Origin: JBQTIQ01 sp052387955
Lineage (GTDB): Bacteria; Actinomycetota; Acidimicrobiia; Acidimicrobiales; JACDCH01
Reading direction: 5' to 3'
Length of the DNA stretch: 64,000 bases
NCBI GenBank assembly: GCA_052387955.1
Contig: JBQTIQ010000040.1
Coordinates: 27,653 to 91,652 of the forward strand
The translations under genes and the position numbers were made by a program. The notes under the pieces are model-generated. The model did not search any database, had not been told where the DNA came from, and saw only the letters and a program-made list of their open reading frames with translations. Shown here piece after piece: positions 19,380 through 27,865 of this stretch (positions within the stretch are counted from its first letter, which is position 1; each line of letters starts with the position of its first letter).

Positions 19380-20918
19380 TCAGGCGCCGGCCCGGTACTC
19401 GTCCCGCAGCAGGCGCTTGTACAGCTTGCCGGTCGGCTCGCGGGGGAGCTCGGCGCGGAAGTCGACCGTTCGAGGGCACTTGAACGTGGCCAGCGAGTGG
19501 CGGCAGTGGGCGACGAGCTCGGCCGCCAGCGCCGGCCCCGCCGCTTCCATGGAGACCGGCTGCACCACGGCATGGAGGCGCTCGCCGAGATCGTCGTCGG
19601 GCACCCCGAACACGGCCACGTCGTCGACCGCGGGGTGAAGGGCGAGCAGGTTCTCGGCCTCCTGGGGGTACACGTTCACGCCCCCGCTGATGACCATGTA
19701 GGACTTGCGGTCGGTCAGGTACAGGTAGCGGTCCTCGTCGAGGTGGCCGACGTCTCCGAGCGTCGTCCAACCCCGGCCCTTCGGGTCGCGTGCCGCCGCG
19801 GTGCGCTCGGTGTCGCCGTGGTACTCGAAGGGCAAGCCCGACTCGAAGTAGACGGTGCCGGTCCGCCCCGTCGGGAGTACCTCGCCGTCGTCGTCACAGA
19901 TGCGCAGCACCCCAGCCAACGCCCGGCCCACCGTGCCCGGGTGCGCCTGCCAGTCCTCACTGTTGCAATAGACGAACCCGTTGCCCTCGGTGCCGGCGTA
20001 GTACTCGTGCACCACCGGGCCCCACCAGTCGATCATCCGCTCCTTCACCGCCGGCGGGCACGGTGCCGCGCCGTGGATCGCGTACCGCAGCGACGACAGG
20101 TCGAAGCGGTCCCTGACCTCGGCCGGCAGCCTGAGCATGCGGATGAACATCGTCGGCACCCACTGGCTGTGCGTGACCCGGTTCGCCTCGATGGCGGCCA
20201 GGGCGGCCACCGGGTCGAAGCGGTCCATCAGCACGACGGTCCCGCCCAGTCGGGTGACGGCGCGGCAGAACCGCAGCGGGGCGGCGTGGTACAGCGGCGC
20301 AGGGGAGAGGTAGACGGTGGCGGCGTCCATGCCGAAGAGCAGCCGGCACAGCATGGTGACCCCTTCGGGGGTGCCCAGGGCGGTTCGCCGTGGCGCGGGC
20401 TCCACGCCTTTGGGTCGGCCGGTGGTGCCCGACGAGTACAACATGTCGACGCCCTCGAGCTCGTCGTCGACCGGCGTCGCCGGCCGGGCCGCCAGAACAT
20501 CGTCGTAGCGGTCGAACCCGGGGGCGTCGCCACCGGCCAGGAGCCGTACCGACAGGGCCGAAGCCTTGCCCTCGGCGGCGGCGGGCACCGCGGTGGACGC
20601 GGTGGCGGTCGAGGCGATGAACGCCTTGGCGCCGCTGTCCTCGAGGATGTAGGCAACCTCTTCGGCGGCGGCCCGGGTCCCGATGGCGGTGTAGACCAGG
20701 CCCGAGCGCTGCGCCGCCCACAGGACGGCGAGGAAGCGGGGGCTGTTCTCGAGCAACAGGGCGATGTGGTCCCCAGGGCGCAGGCCGCCGTCCCGGAGCA
20801 CGTGGCCGAGCCGGTTCGACTCCTCGTCCAATTGTCGGAACGTGAGCATCTCGCCGGTGCCGGCCATCACCACCGCGGCGCGGTCGGGAGCAGTAGCGGC
20901 GTGAGCCCCGAGGTGCAC
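19380..20918 (-). CDS. Acyl-CoA synthetase (AMP-binding enzyme)
   Basis: A 512-residue ANL-superfamily ligase activating a carboxylic acid to its acyl-AMP and CoA thioester. Motifs: YSSGTTGRPKGVE (P-loop), YYAGTEGNGF, TTLGDVGHLDEDRYLYLTD (hinge), GGVNVYPQEAENLL and catalytic Lys in PREPTGKLYKRLLRD. Substrate chain length is not readable. The reading frame is open further upstream, but family similarity begins at about GTG 20918, and a TACGGT box 8 nt upstream supports that start. Divergent from the SirB1-like gene. Confidence 0.9.
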   Translation of the reverse strand: MHLGAHAATAPDRAAVVMAGTGEMLTFRQLDEESNRLGHVLRDGGLRPGDHIALLLENSPRFLAVLWAAQRSGLVYTAIGTRAAAEEVAYILEDSGAKAFIASTATASTAVPAAAEGKASALSVRLLAGGDAPGFDRYDDVLAARPATPVDDELEGVDMLYSSGTTGRPKGVEPAPRRTALGTPEGVTMLCRLLFGMDAATVYLSPAPLYHAAPLRFCRAVTRLGGTVVLMDRFDPVAALAAIEANRVTHSQWVPTMFIRMLRLPAEVRDRFDLSSLRYAIHGAAPCPPAVKERMIDWWGPVVHEYYAGTEGNGFVYCNSEDWQAHPGTVGRALAGVLRICDDDGEVLPTGRTGTVYFESGLPFEYHGDTERTAAARDPKGRGWTTLGDVGHLDEDRYLYLTDRKSYMVISGGVNVYPQEAENLLALHPAVDDVAVFGVPDDDLGERLHAVVQPVSMEAAGPALAAELVAHCRHSLATFKCPRTVDFRAELPREPTGKLYKRLLRDEYRAGA

Positions 20919-20926
20919 GGCCGGTG

Positions 20927-20957
20927 ACCGTAGCGCCACCGCTGCTCTCGCTACGGT
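20927..20957. promoter_or_regulatory. Compact divergent promoter pair
   Basis: TACGGT on the minus strand (20932-20927) lies 8 nt from GTG 20918, and TACGGT on the plus strand (20952-20957) lies 7 nt from GTG 20965. The start codons are only 46 nt apart, so both transcripts would be leaderless and the promoters overlap. Confidence 0.55.
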
Positions 20958-20964
20958 GTCGGGC

Positions 20965-21756
20965 GTGGACGTCGTCGGGCGGTTCGCTGCTCTCGTCGGC
21001 GAGCCCGAGGGCGAGCTGCAGCTGGACGAGGCTGCCTTGCTCGTCGGGGCGACGTCCGACAGCGATGTCGACCTGGGCCTGCGGGTACTCGACGAACTGG
21101 CGGCGAGGTGCCCCGGCCCCACGCCCGACCAACTGTTGTGGCAGCTCTTCGTCGGTGAAGCGTTCGCCGGCAACCGCACCGACTACGCCGATCCTCGCAA
21201 CTCGTACCTGCACATGGTGCTGGCCCGGCGCATTGGCATCCCGATCACGCTGTCGATCGTGGCCATGGAGGTCGGGCGCCGGCGAGGGGTCGAGCTCCTC
21301 GGCGTCGGCATGCCCGGGCACTTCCTGGTGCGGGCGGGCGGCGATCCCGAGGCCTTCTACGACCCCTTCACCGCCGGCCAGCGCCTCGACCGGGACGGTT
21401 GCGAACGCCGGTTCCGGGTCCTGCACGGCCCCTCGGCGCCGTTCGTCCCCTCCTACCTCGACCCCGTCGGTCCCCGGGCGATCCTGTCCCGGGTGCTCGG
21501 CAACCTCAAGCCGATCCTCACCGACCGTCGCGACCGCAAGGGGCTGGAGTCGGTACTGCGGATGCGCCTGGCCGTCCCCGGCGCGCCGCTCGCCGAACGA
21601 CAGGAGCTGGCCGGTGCCCTGGCCGCCGACGGCCGGTTCCTGCAAGCGGCGGCCGAGATGGACGAGCTCGGCGACCGGGCGGAAACCGCCGGCGACACCG
21701 ATCTCGCCCGCGACGCCCGGGCCGGCGCCCTGTCGCTCCGGGCCCGCATGAACTAG
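20965..21756 (+). CDS. SirB1-like transglutaminase-fold protein
   Basis: A 263-residue protein of the SirB1/transglutaminase-like family with a C-terminal TPR-like helical tail. Conserved segments: DPRNSYLHMVLARRIGIPITLSIVAMEVGRR and GVGMPGHFLVR, followed by FYDPFTAGQ. The usual Cys of transglutaminases is replaced in this family (here SYLHMV), so catalysis is doubtful. Function unknown. GTG 20965 is preferred over GTG 20956 because the latter lies in the -10 box. Confidence 0.8.
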   Translation: MDVVGRFAALVGEPEGELQLDEAALLVGATSDSDVDLGLRVLDELAARCPGPTPDQLLWQLFVGEAFAGNRTDYADPRNSYLHMVLARRIGIPITLSIVAMEVGRRRGVELLGVGMPGHFLVRAGGDPEAFYDPFTAGQRLDRDGCERRFRVLHGPSAPFVPSYLDPVGPRAILSRVLGNLKPILTDRRDRKGLESVLRMRLAVPGAPLAERQELAGALAADGRFLQAAAEMDELGDRAETAGDTDLARDARAGALSLRARMN

Positions 21757-21773
21757 CGAGACGGTCGGGCCGA

Positions 21774-21866
21774 CCCTGGCGGCTCTCGATCTGCTCGGTC
21801 CCGAGAGGGCTCGATGTTGTGACAAGTTCCGGGGCCGAGCAGATGCCGGCCGAGCGACCGCCAGGG
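21774..21866. other. Nested inverted repeat, possible structured RNA or attenuator
   Basis: Outer arms CCCTGGCGG (21774-21782) and CCGCCAGGG (21858-21866), inner arms ATCTGCTCGG (21789-21798) and CCGAGCAGAT (21835-21844), all perfectly complementary. The 36-nt apical loop contains the palindrome TTGTGACAA. Lies just after the SirB1-like stop. Confidence 0.6.
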
Positions 21867-21877
21867 AGCCGGGCGGC

Positions 21878-21908
21878 GATGGGGGCCGGGGGGGCGCAGC
21901 CCCCCAGC
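21878..21908. terminator. GC hairpin, repeat family C copy 1
   Basis: GATGGGGGCCGGGGGGGCGC followed by AGCCCCCCAGC; the G7/C6 arms form a very stable hairpin. Nearly identical to 62205-62233. It sits between convergent genes, so a bidirectional terminator is likely, though there is no U-tract. Confidence 0.6.
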
Positions 21909-22162
21909 TAATCGGTCGGAGTGAGACAGTCGGCGAGGAAGACGGAGGTGCCCTTGAGCACGGCGCGCAACTGGGCGGGCGTCAGGTGCCCGGCGCGGTA
22001 CTCCGCCAACGCTTCGGTGATGATCGACTGCGCGGCGACGAAGCACAGGACCGGATCCGTCCGGTCGTCGCCCGTCTCGTGAGCCTGGGCCGTGCCGACC
22101 AGCGGCGCGGCCCCGACCGCGAGCATCGTTGCCACCACGAATCCTGCGACCTTCTTGCCCAT
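21908..22162 (-). CDS. Small secreted protein, function unknown
   Basis: An 84-residue precursor with a Sec signal peptide: MGKKVAGFVVATMLAVGAAP then cleavage predicted after AQA. The mature ~58 residues carry two Cys (PVLCFVAAQ and LADCLTPTD), which could form a disulfide outside the cell. I recognise no family. GAGGGCGTC precedes the ATG at 22162. Its last codon meets repeat family C. Confidence 0.65.
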   Translation of the reverse strand: MGKKVAGFVVATMLAVGAAPLVGTAQAHETGDDRTDPVLCFVAAQSIITEALAEYRAGHLTPAQLRAVLKGTSVFLADCLTPTD

Positions 22163-22305
22163 GACGCCCTCCCGTGTCCCGATGGTCGGGACATGACACC
22201 GTGGCAAGTCGGCTGTCAAGAAGTCATCGCCGGTCCGTACGCATGCCGCTCGCGCCGTCACGAGGGGCGCTCGCCACGACCCGGCCCCTCCGAGGGAGCT
22301 GCCGG

Positions 22306-22311
22306 TACCCT
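22306..22311 (+). promoter_or_regulatory. -10 box of the patatin gene
   Basis: TACCCT with 6 nt to the ATG at 22318, no Shine-Dalgarno. Confidence 0.45.
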
Positions 22312-22317
22312 GCGCCG

Positions 22318-23175
22318 ATGGCCACGGCGAGTGGGGACGAGAGGCCCGTCGCCATCGTCCTCGGGGGAGGCGGCAACCTCGGCGCCGTGCAGGTCGGCAT
22401 GCTGCGCGCCCTTGCCGATGCCGGCGTGACGCCGGACATGATCTTCGGCTGTTCGGTCGGCGCCCTCAACGGTGCCGCCTTCGCCATCTCTCCCACCACG
22501 GCCGGCGTCGACGCCCTCGAGGGCATCTGGAGGGGAGCGCTCGGTGCCCGGCTGATGCCGTCGGGATGGTGGCCCACTGCCGTCGGGCTCACCCGTCGGG
22601 GCGACTCCCTCCAGGACCCCGCCGCGCTGCGCCGGCTGATCCGCGACGCCCCGGTGAGCCGCTTCGAGGAGTTCGCCGTTCCCTTCGAATGTGTCGCCAC
22701 CGCCGTCGACGACGCCCGTGAGGTGTGGTTCGGGTCGGGCGATATCGAAGCGCCGATCATGGCGTCGTGTGCGGTACCGGTGGTGTACCCGGCGGTGTGG
22801 ATCGACGGCGTTCGCTACCGCGACGGCGCCATCGTCAACGAGGTACCGATCTCCCGCGCCGTCGAGCGCGGTGCTCGCACCATCTACGTGTTGCACGTCG
22901 GCGCCCAGGACCGGCCCCGCCGTCCGGCCCGGCGCCCCCTCGACGTGGCCGTCGAGGCGTACTGGGTGGCCCGCAGGAACCGCTTCGTGCGGGAGATGGA
23001 CACCCTCCCCGAGGGGGTGAAGGCCGTCGTCCTGCCCACCGGGCCCGCGGTGGGCTTGCGGTTCCACGACTTCACCCGCACCGGCCAGCTCATGGCCCAG
23101 GCCTACCGGGCCAGTCGGGCGCTGCTCGACCTGCCCCTCCCGGCGTCGGGCAACCATCGCCAAGATCTCCCTTGA
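22318..23175 (+). CDS. Patatin-like phospholipase
   Basis: A 285-residue patatin/RssA-type serine hydrolase. Oxyanion loop GGGGNLGAVQVG (16-27), nucleophile elbow GCSVG with Ser46, and the Asp of the dyad in YRDGA at about residue 168. No signal peptide, so a cytoplasmic lipid acyl hydrolase is likely. The C-terminal ~60 residues after AVVLPTGP are helical. The TACCCT box supports the ATG at 22318. Confidence 0.88.
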   Translation: MATASGDERPVAIVLGGGGNLGAVQVGMLRALADAGVTPDMIFGCSVGALNGAAFAISPTTAGVDALEGIWRGALGARLMPSGWWPTAVGLTRRGDSLQDPAALRRLIRDAPVSRFEEFAVPFECVATAVDDAREVWFGSGDIEAPIMASCAVPVVYPAVWIDGVRYRDGAIVNEVPISRAVERGARTIYVLHVGAQDRPRRPARRPLDVAVEAYWVARRNRFVREMDTLPEGVKAVVLPTGPAVGLRFHDFTRTGQLMAQAYRASRALLDLPLPASGNHRQDLP

Positions 23176-23202
23176 CCTCAACCCCGCTTCAAGTCTTACG
23201 GT
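23172..23202 (+). promoter_or_regulatory. Promoter of the FMN reductase gene
   Basis: TTGACC (23172-23177) as -35, 19 nt, then TACGGT (23197-23202) as -10, then 7 nt to the ATG at 23210. The -35 overlaps the stop codon of the patatin gene. Confidence 0.6.
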
Positions 23203-23209
23203 GCTGCGA

Positions 23210-23811
23210 ATGACAGACGACCTCACCCCCGCCCCGCCCGAAGACGCCCTCGGCCTCGCCGTCATCGTTGCCAGCACGCGCCAGGGCCGGTTCGGGGAAA
23301 CGGTGGCCAACTGGTTCGTGGACCAGGCCAAACAACGCTCGGACTATGTCCTCGACGTCATCGACCTGGCCGAGACGCCGCTGCCGTTCACGCTGCCCTC
23401 GCCGGCACCCCCCGAGGTGGCGGCCTTCAGCGAGCGCATCGCAGCCGCCGACGCCTTCGTCGTGGTGACGCCCGAGTACAACCACAGCTTCCCCGGCCCG
23501 CTCAAGAACGCCATCGACACCGTCCACGCCGAGTGGCTGGCCAGCCGGTGGCGTTCGTGTCCTACGGCGGGGTGTCGGGCGGTCTGCGGGCCGTCGAAGC
23601 GCTGAGGCTGGTGTTCGCCGAACTGCACGCCACCACCGTGCGGGACTCGGTGAGCTTCGCCATGGCCCACCGGCTCTTCGACGCCGAAGGGCGGCTCCAG
23701 GAGCCCGACGCGGCCGCGGCCGCCGCCGCCGCCACTCGTCTGCTCGACCAGCTCACGTGGTGGGGCGTAGCCCTGCGAGAAGCCCGGGCCCGGCGGCCTT
23801 ACCACGGGTGA
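23210..23811 (+). pseudogene. NADPH-dependent FMN reductase, frameshifted
   Basis: Two adjacent frames together make one ~200-residue flavodoxin-fold FMN reductase. The first part has GLAVIVASTRQGRFGE, VVTPEYNHSFPGPLKNAIDTVHAEW; it then loses frame at about 23539 in GGCTGGCCAG. The other frame continues with GQPVAFVSYGGVSGGLRAVE, exactly the expected next segment. Restoring one G in the GG run (GGCTGGGCCAG) would give EWLGQPVAF, as in intact homologues. Without it the protein ends at 23605 with a wrong tail. This may be a true pseudogene or a single-base sequencing error. Confidence 0.85.
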
Positions 23812-23840
23812 GGCTGCGTTGCCTCGGTGACGTCTGGATC

Positions 23841-23864
23841 GAGCCGCCGCCGTTGCGGCGGCTC
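23841..23864. terminator. Hairpin between FMN reductase and ABC exporter
   Basis: GAGCCGCCGC-CGTT-GCGGCGGCTC: a perfect 10-bp stem with a 4-nt loop. No U-tract follows. Confidence 0.6.
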
Positions 23865-23890
23865 CCCGTAGAGAAGAAGAGGGTCGGCCC

Positions 23891-25807
23891 ATGAGCGACG
23901 TCAACATGTGGATGGCGCTGCAGAGCGCCATGCAGGACGGAGGCGAACGCCGCCGGGTGTCGCGGGCCACCGTGCGCCGGGTGGGGGTGTTCGCCCGGCC
24001 CCACCGGCGCACGATCAGTTCCTACCTGGCACTGGCCACGCTGGCGGCGGTCCTCGGGGTGGCCACTCCCATCCTGGCCGGCCGGGCCGTGGACGCCATC
24101 GTCGAAGGGGACGGCACCGGGAGGGTGGTGACGTTGGCGGTCCTGATCGCGGTCATCGCCGTCGTCGACTCCGCCGTCGGCCTGCTCCAGCGCCTCGAGT
24201 CGTCGCGGCTGGGCGAGAACCTGATCCTCGACCTGCGGCGGGCCGTGTTCGAGCACGTGCAGCGGATGCCGGTGGCGTTCTTCACCCGCACCCACACCGG
24301 CGCCCTGGTGAGCCGGCTCAACAACGACGTCATCGGTGCCCAGCGGGCGTTCACCTCAGCCCTCTCGGGCGTGGTGACCAACGTCATCGCCCTCGTGCTC
24401 ACGTTGGCGGTGATGGTGAGCCTGTCGTGGCCCATCACGCTGCTGGCGTTGGCGATGCTGCCGGTATTCGTGGTCCCAGCCCGGAGGGTCGGCGCCAAGG
24501 TCGGCGTCCTCGAACGGGAAGCGGCCGAGCACAACGCGGCCATGACCTCCCAGATGACCGAGCGCTTCTCGGCCCCGGGAGCCACCTTGGTCAAGCTCTT
24601 CGGCCGGCCCGGGGAGGAGGCGGCTGAGTTCGGCCGCCGGGCGTCGAGGGTCCGCGACATCGGTGTGCGCTCGGCCATGGCGGCGGAGGTGTTCCTCCGG
24701 GCGCTGACGCTGGTGTCGGGGCTGGCCCAAGCCCTCATCTACGGGCTCGGTGGCTATCTGGCGCTGCAGGGCAACCTCGACGCCGGCACGGTGGTGACCA
24801 TGGCCCTGCTGCTGACCCGGCTCTACGCCCCGTTGACGGCCCTGGCCACCGCCCGACTCGACGTGGTCACCGCTCTGGTCAGCTTCGAGCGGGTCTTCGA
24901 GGTTCTCGACATCGTCCCGCTCGTGCGCGAGAAGCCGGGGGCGGTGACGGTGCCCGACGGGCCCGTGTCGGTCGTCCTCGACGGCGTCCGATTCCGCTAT
25001 CCGTCGGCCGAGCAGGTGTCGTTGGCGTCGCTCGAGGAGGTCCTCGTCCTCGACGATCAGCTCGGCGACGAGGTCCTGCACGGGGTCTCGCTCCGGGTCG
25101 AGCCCGGGCAGATGGTCGCCCTGGTGGGACCGTCGGGGGCGGGGAAGTCGACCCTGGCGTCGCTGGTGCCGCGCCTCTACGACGTGGACGTCGGTGTGGT
25201 CGCCCTCGGAGGGACGGACGTGCGCGACCTGACCTTCGAGTCGATCCGCCAGACTGTCGGCGTGGTGACCCAGGACGGTCACCTCTTCCACGACACCATC
25301 GGTGCCAACCTGCGTTACGCCCGTCCCGAGGCCAGCGACGACGACCTGTGGGAGGCGCTGCGCAGCGCCCGGCTCGAACAGCTGGTCGCCGCGCTGCCGC
25401 GTGGCCTGGACACCGTCGTCGGCGAGCGGGGGTACCGGCTCTCGGGCGGCGAGCGCCAGCGCCTGACCATCGCCCGGCTCCTGCTGGCCCGCCCCCGGGT
25501 GGTGATCCTCGACGAGGCGACCGCCCATCTCGACTCGGAATCGGAGTCCGCGGTGCAAGAGGCGCTGGCGGCCGCGCTCGAAGGCCGTACCGCCCTCGTC
25601 ATCGCCCACCGCCTGTCGACGGTGAGGGCGGCCGACGCCATCCTGGTGATCGAGGAAGGCCGGGTGGTCGAACGGGGTACCCACGGCGAGCTCCTGGCCG
25701 CCGACGGTCGCTACGCCGACCTCTACCGCACCCAGTTCGCCGGCGACGGCGCGGCCGCCAACGGCCATGGGTCACCGTCATCGGTCGGGGGCGTGCTCCC
25801 AGCCTGA
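23891..25807 (+). CDS. ABC exporter, fused membrane and ATPase domains
   Basis: A 638-residue half-transporter of the MsbA/LmrA (ABCB) type. Six helices in residues ~45-330, with FFTRTHTGALVSRLNNDV matching the coupling loop. The ATPase has Walker A GPSGAGKST at about 413, LSGGERQR at about 516, Walker B VVILDEAT and switch His in IAHRLST. It would work as a homodimer or with a partner elsewhere. The ATPase core contains an unusual insertion between RYPSAEQVSLASLEEV and GVSLRVEPG. Substrate unknown. AAGAGGG lies before the ATG. Confidence 0.9.
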   Translation: MSDVNMWMALQSAMQDGGERRRVSRATVRRVGVFARPHRRTISSYLALATLAAVLGVATPILAGRAVDAIVEGDGTGRVVTLAVLIAVIAVVDSAVGLLQRLESSRLGENLILDLRRAVFEHVQRMPVAFFTRTHTGALVSRLNNDVIGAQRAFTSALSGVVTNVIALVLTLAVMVSLSWPITLLALAMLPVFVVPARRVGAKVGVLEREAAEHNAAMTSQMTERFSAPGATLVKLFGRPGEEAAEFGRRASRVRDIGVRSAMAAEVFLRALTLVSGLAQALIYGLGGYLALQGNLDAGTVVTMALLLTRLYAPLTALATARLDVVTALVSFERVFEVLDIVPLVREKPGAVTVPDGPVSVVLDGVRFRYPSAEQVSLASLEEVLVLDDQLGDEVLHGVSLRVEPGQMVALVGPSGAGKSTLASLVPRLYDVDVGVVALGGTDVRDLTFESIRQTVGVVTQDGHLFHDTIGANLRYARPEASDDDLWEALRSARLEQLVAALPRGLDTVVGERGYRLSGGERQRLTIARLLLARPRVVILDEATAHLDSESESAVQEALAAALEGRTALVIAHRLSTVRAADAILVIEEGRVVERGTHGELLAADGRYADLYRTQFAGDGAAANGHGSPSSVGGVLPA

Positions 25808-25882
25808 CGCCCGCCGGACTGCGACGCCCGCAGCCGACCGCCAAGGACAGTCCCGGGCCCCGAGGTTCTGTGCTCACACCGC

Positions 25883-25888
25883 TACCGT
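25883..25888 (+). promoter_or_regulatory. -10 box of the DUF3151 gene
   Basis: TACCGT with 7 nt to the ATG at 25896, no Shine-Dalgarno. Confidence 0.45.
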
Positions 25889-25895
25889 GACGTCC

Positions 25896-26348
25896 ATGGC
25901 CAATCTGCCGTCCCAACCGGTCGCGTTCACGGCGTCGGGGCCACCCCAGACGGTGATCGATCCCGAGCCCGCCGACGCCGTCAGCGGGTTGGCCGAAGCG
26001 CTGGCCCAGCCTGATGACGAGCGCCGCGACGCGGTGTCGGCGGTCGTGGCGCGCTGGCCGCGGTACCTCGACGGGTGGGCTCAGCTCGGCCGTCTGGCCC
26101 GGGACGACATGGAGGCGTACGCCGCCTTCCGGGTCGGCTACCACCGTGGCCTCGACCGGTTGCGAGGCAGTGGCTGGCGGGGATCGGGATACGTGCGTTG
26201 GGACCAGCCCGAGAACCGGGGCTTCCTGCGGGCGCTGGCCGGGCTCGCCGGCACCGCCGAAGCCATAGGCGAGGTCGACGAGGCCGAGCGGTGTTCGTTG
26301 TTCCTGCACCAGCTCGACCCTGCCTGGCCCCCGGCCGCCTTCGACTGA
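25896..26348 (+). CDS. DUF3151 family protein
   Basis: A 150-residue actinobacterial protein. Diagnostic segments: EAYAAFRVGYHRGLDRLRGSGWRGSG, then ENRGFLRALAGLAGTAEAIGEVDEAERC. The fold is probably all-helical and TPR-like. Function unknown, but it is conserved across actinobacteria. The TACCGT box supports the ATG at 25896 over an in-frame GTG at 25887, which overlaps the box. Confidence 0.85.
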   Translation: MANLPSQPVAFTASGPPQTVIDPEPADAVSGLAEALAQPDDERRDAVSAVVARWPRYLDGWAQLGRLARDDMEAYAAFRVGYHRGLDRLRGSGWRGSGYVRWDQPENRGFLRALAGLAGTAEAIGEVDEAERCSLFLHQLDPAWPPAAFD

Positions 26349-26363
26349 GCGTCAGAGCCGACG

Positions 26364-26927
26364 TTGGCCGCACCCGGAGGCGCCGGGCCCATCGGGCCGG
26401 TCCCGCCCGGCGCCGATCCCGACAGCTACGACAAGACGCGTCGGCGGGTCCTGTGGACCTTCCCGTCGGGCCTCTACGTCGTCGGGAGCCGCAGCGCCGA
26501 CGGCTCCCGACGCAACGCCATGACCGCGAACTGGGTGACCCAGGTCAGCTTCGAGCCCAAACTGGTGGGCGTCGGGATCGAGAAGGACGCGCTGACCCAC
26601 GCCCTCGTGGCCGACCGGGGCGCGTTCTCGATCTGCACCGTCGCTCGCGACGACCGTGCCATCGTCCGCAAGTTCACCAAGCCGGTCGATGCCCACGTCG
26701 AGGGCGAGACGGTGACGCTCAACGGCTTCACGTTCGTCGACGGTCCGTGCACCGGGACACCCGTGCTCGACCAGGCGGCCGCGTTCATCGAGTGCGAGGT
26801 GCGCACCCCGGTCGATTGCGGCGGGCACACGTTCTTCATCGGCGAGGTCGTCAACGCTGCCTTCCGGGCCACCGAGGACACCGAGGTGCTGCGCATGGAG
26901 GACACCCGCATGTCCTACGGCGGGTAG
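26364..26927 (+). CDS. Flavin reductase-like domain protein (FMN-binding split barrel)
   Basis: A 187-residue protein. The core VLWTFPSGLYVVGSRSADGS and RNAMTANWVTQVSFEPKLVGVGIEK is the signature of FMN-binding flavin reductases that supply reduced flavin to monooxygenases. It could serve a luciferase-like enzyme such as the one at 3282-4490, but they are not linked. TTG at 26364 is the apparent start and no Shine-Dalgarno is visible, so the N-terminus is uncertain. Confidence 0.82.
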   Translation: MAAPGGAGPIGPVPPGADPDSYDKTRRRVLWTFPSGLYVVGSRSADGSRRNAMTANWVTQVSFEPKLVGVGIEKDALTHALVADRGAFSICTVARDDRAIVRKFTKPVDAHVEGETVTLNGFTFVDGPCTGTPVLDQAAAFIECEVRTPVDCGGHTFFIGEVVNAAFRATEDTEVLRMEDTRMSYGG

Positions 26928-26935
26928 CACCGACG

Positions 26936-27865
26936 GTGAGCCCCTCCCCGAGGCCACGGTGGTGGGCGGCCGCCGGCGTGGGCGTGCTGTGCGCAACGGT
27001 GGCCGGCTGCGGCCTCGCTGACGGCGGCGGTGGCTCTGGGGGCCGGCTCGAAGGCCCACCCCAGACCCTCGAGCCCGGGCCGTCGACGTCGCGGCTCACG
27101 GTGCCGGGGAAGCCCGAGCTCGACATCCCCGTGGGCGCCGGGCCGGGCCCCGAGGTCCCGGCCCCGTCGGCTCCTACCGGTCCGGCCTCGACCGGGCCGG
27201 GGCCGGCACCGGCCCCGGTCCTCGACGGCGCCGTCGAGGTGGGGTTCTTCGCCCCGGCTGTCCTCCGGCCCGACCTGTCGACCCGGGTGCTGGTCGAGGT
27301 CCGCAACCAACCCGGGGCTGCGCCCGCGGGCGCAAGCCTCGACCACCTCCAGGGCGTGCTGGCCGCGGTCACCGGCAAGCCGGTGACCGTCACCAGCGGC
27401 CCGGGCATCGCCGGCGGCGCACGGGACTGGTCCGATGCCGCAGTCCGGGCCGAGGCCAGCGCCGGTACCGCGGTGTCGGCCGACGGCACCGTGGTGCTGC
27501 GCCTGCTCTTCCTCGAGGGCGTCTTCGAGGGCAGCGCCGGGGTCCTGGGTGTGGCCGTGCGGGGCGACACCGCCGCCATCTTCTCGGACGCCATCAGCGC
27601 GTCGGGCGGCCTGCTCTCGGGTAGCGGCCCGATCGAGAACGCGGTGGTGACCCACGAGGTCGGCCATCTCCTCGGCCTGGTCGACGTCTACCGTCAGACC
27701 GGCCGGGCCGATCCCGACCACCCTGGCCATTCGTCGAATCCGGGCTCGGTCATGTACTGGGCGGTCGAGTCGTCGCTGATCGGCAGCCTCCTGGGTGAGT
27801 TCCCCCCGACCGAGTTCGACCAGGCCGACCTGGCCGACCTGGCCGCCATCCGTTCGGGCGCTTGA
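26936..27865 (+). CDS. Lipoprotein zinc metalloprotease, metzincin-like
   Basis: A 309-residue precursor. The signal ends in a lipobox TVAGC with Cys25, so it should be lipid-anchored on the outer face of the membrane. A Pro/Gly-rich linker (~30-105) precedes the catalytic domain. The zinc motif THEVGHLLGLVD gives His240, Glu241 and His244 with Asp250 as probable third ligand, and SVMYW is a Met-turn candidate. This HExxHxxGxxD layout fits extracellular metzincin-type proteases; the substrate is unknown. GTG start 9 nt after the flavin reductase stop. Confidence 0.75.
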   Translation: MSPSPRPRWWAAAGVGVLCATVAGCGLADGGGGSGGRLEGPPQTLEPGPSTSRLTVPGKPELDIPVGAGPGPEVPAPSAPTGPASTGPGPAPAPVLDGAVEVGFFAPAVLRPDLSTRVLVEVRNQPGAAPAGASLDHLQGVLAAVTGKPVTVTSGPGIAGGARDWSDAAVRAEASAGTAVSADGTVVLRLLFLEGVFEGSAGVLGVAVRGDTAAIFSDAISASGGLLSGSGPIENAVVTHEVGHLLGLVDVYRQTGRADPDHPGHSSNPGSVMYWAVESSLIGSLLGEFPPTEFDQADLADLAAIRSGA

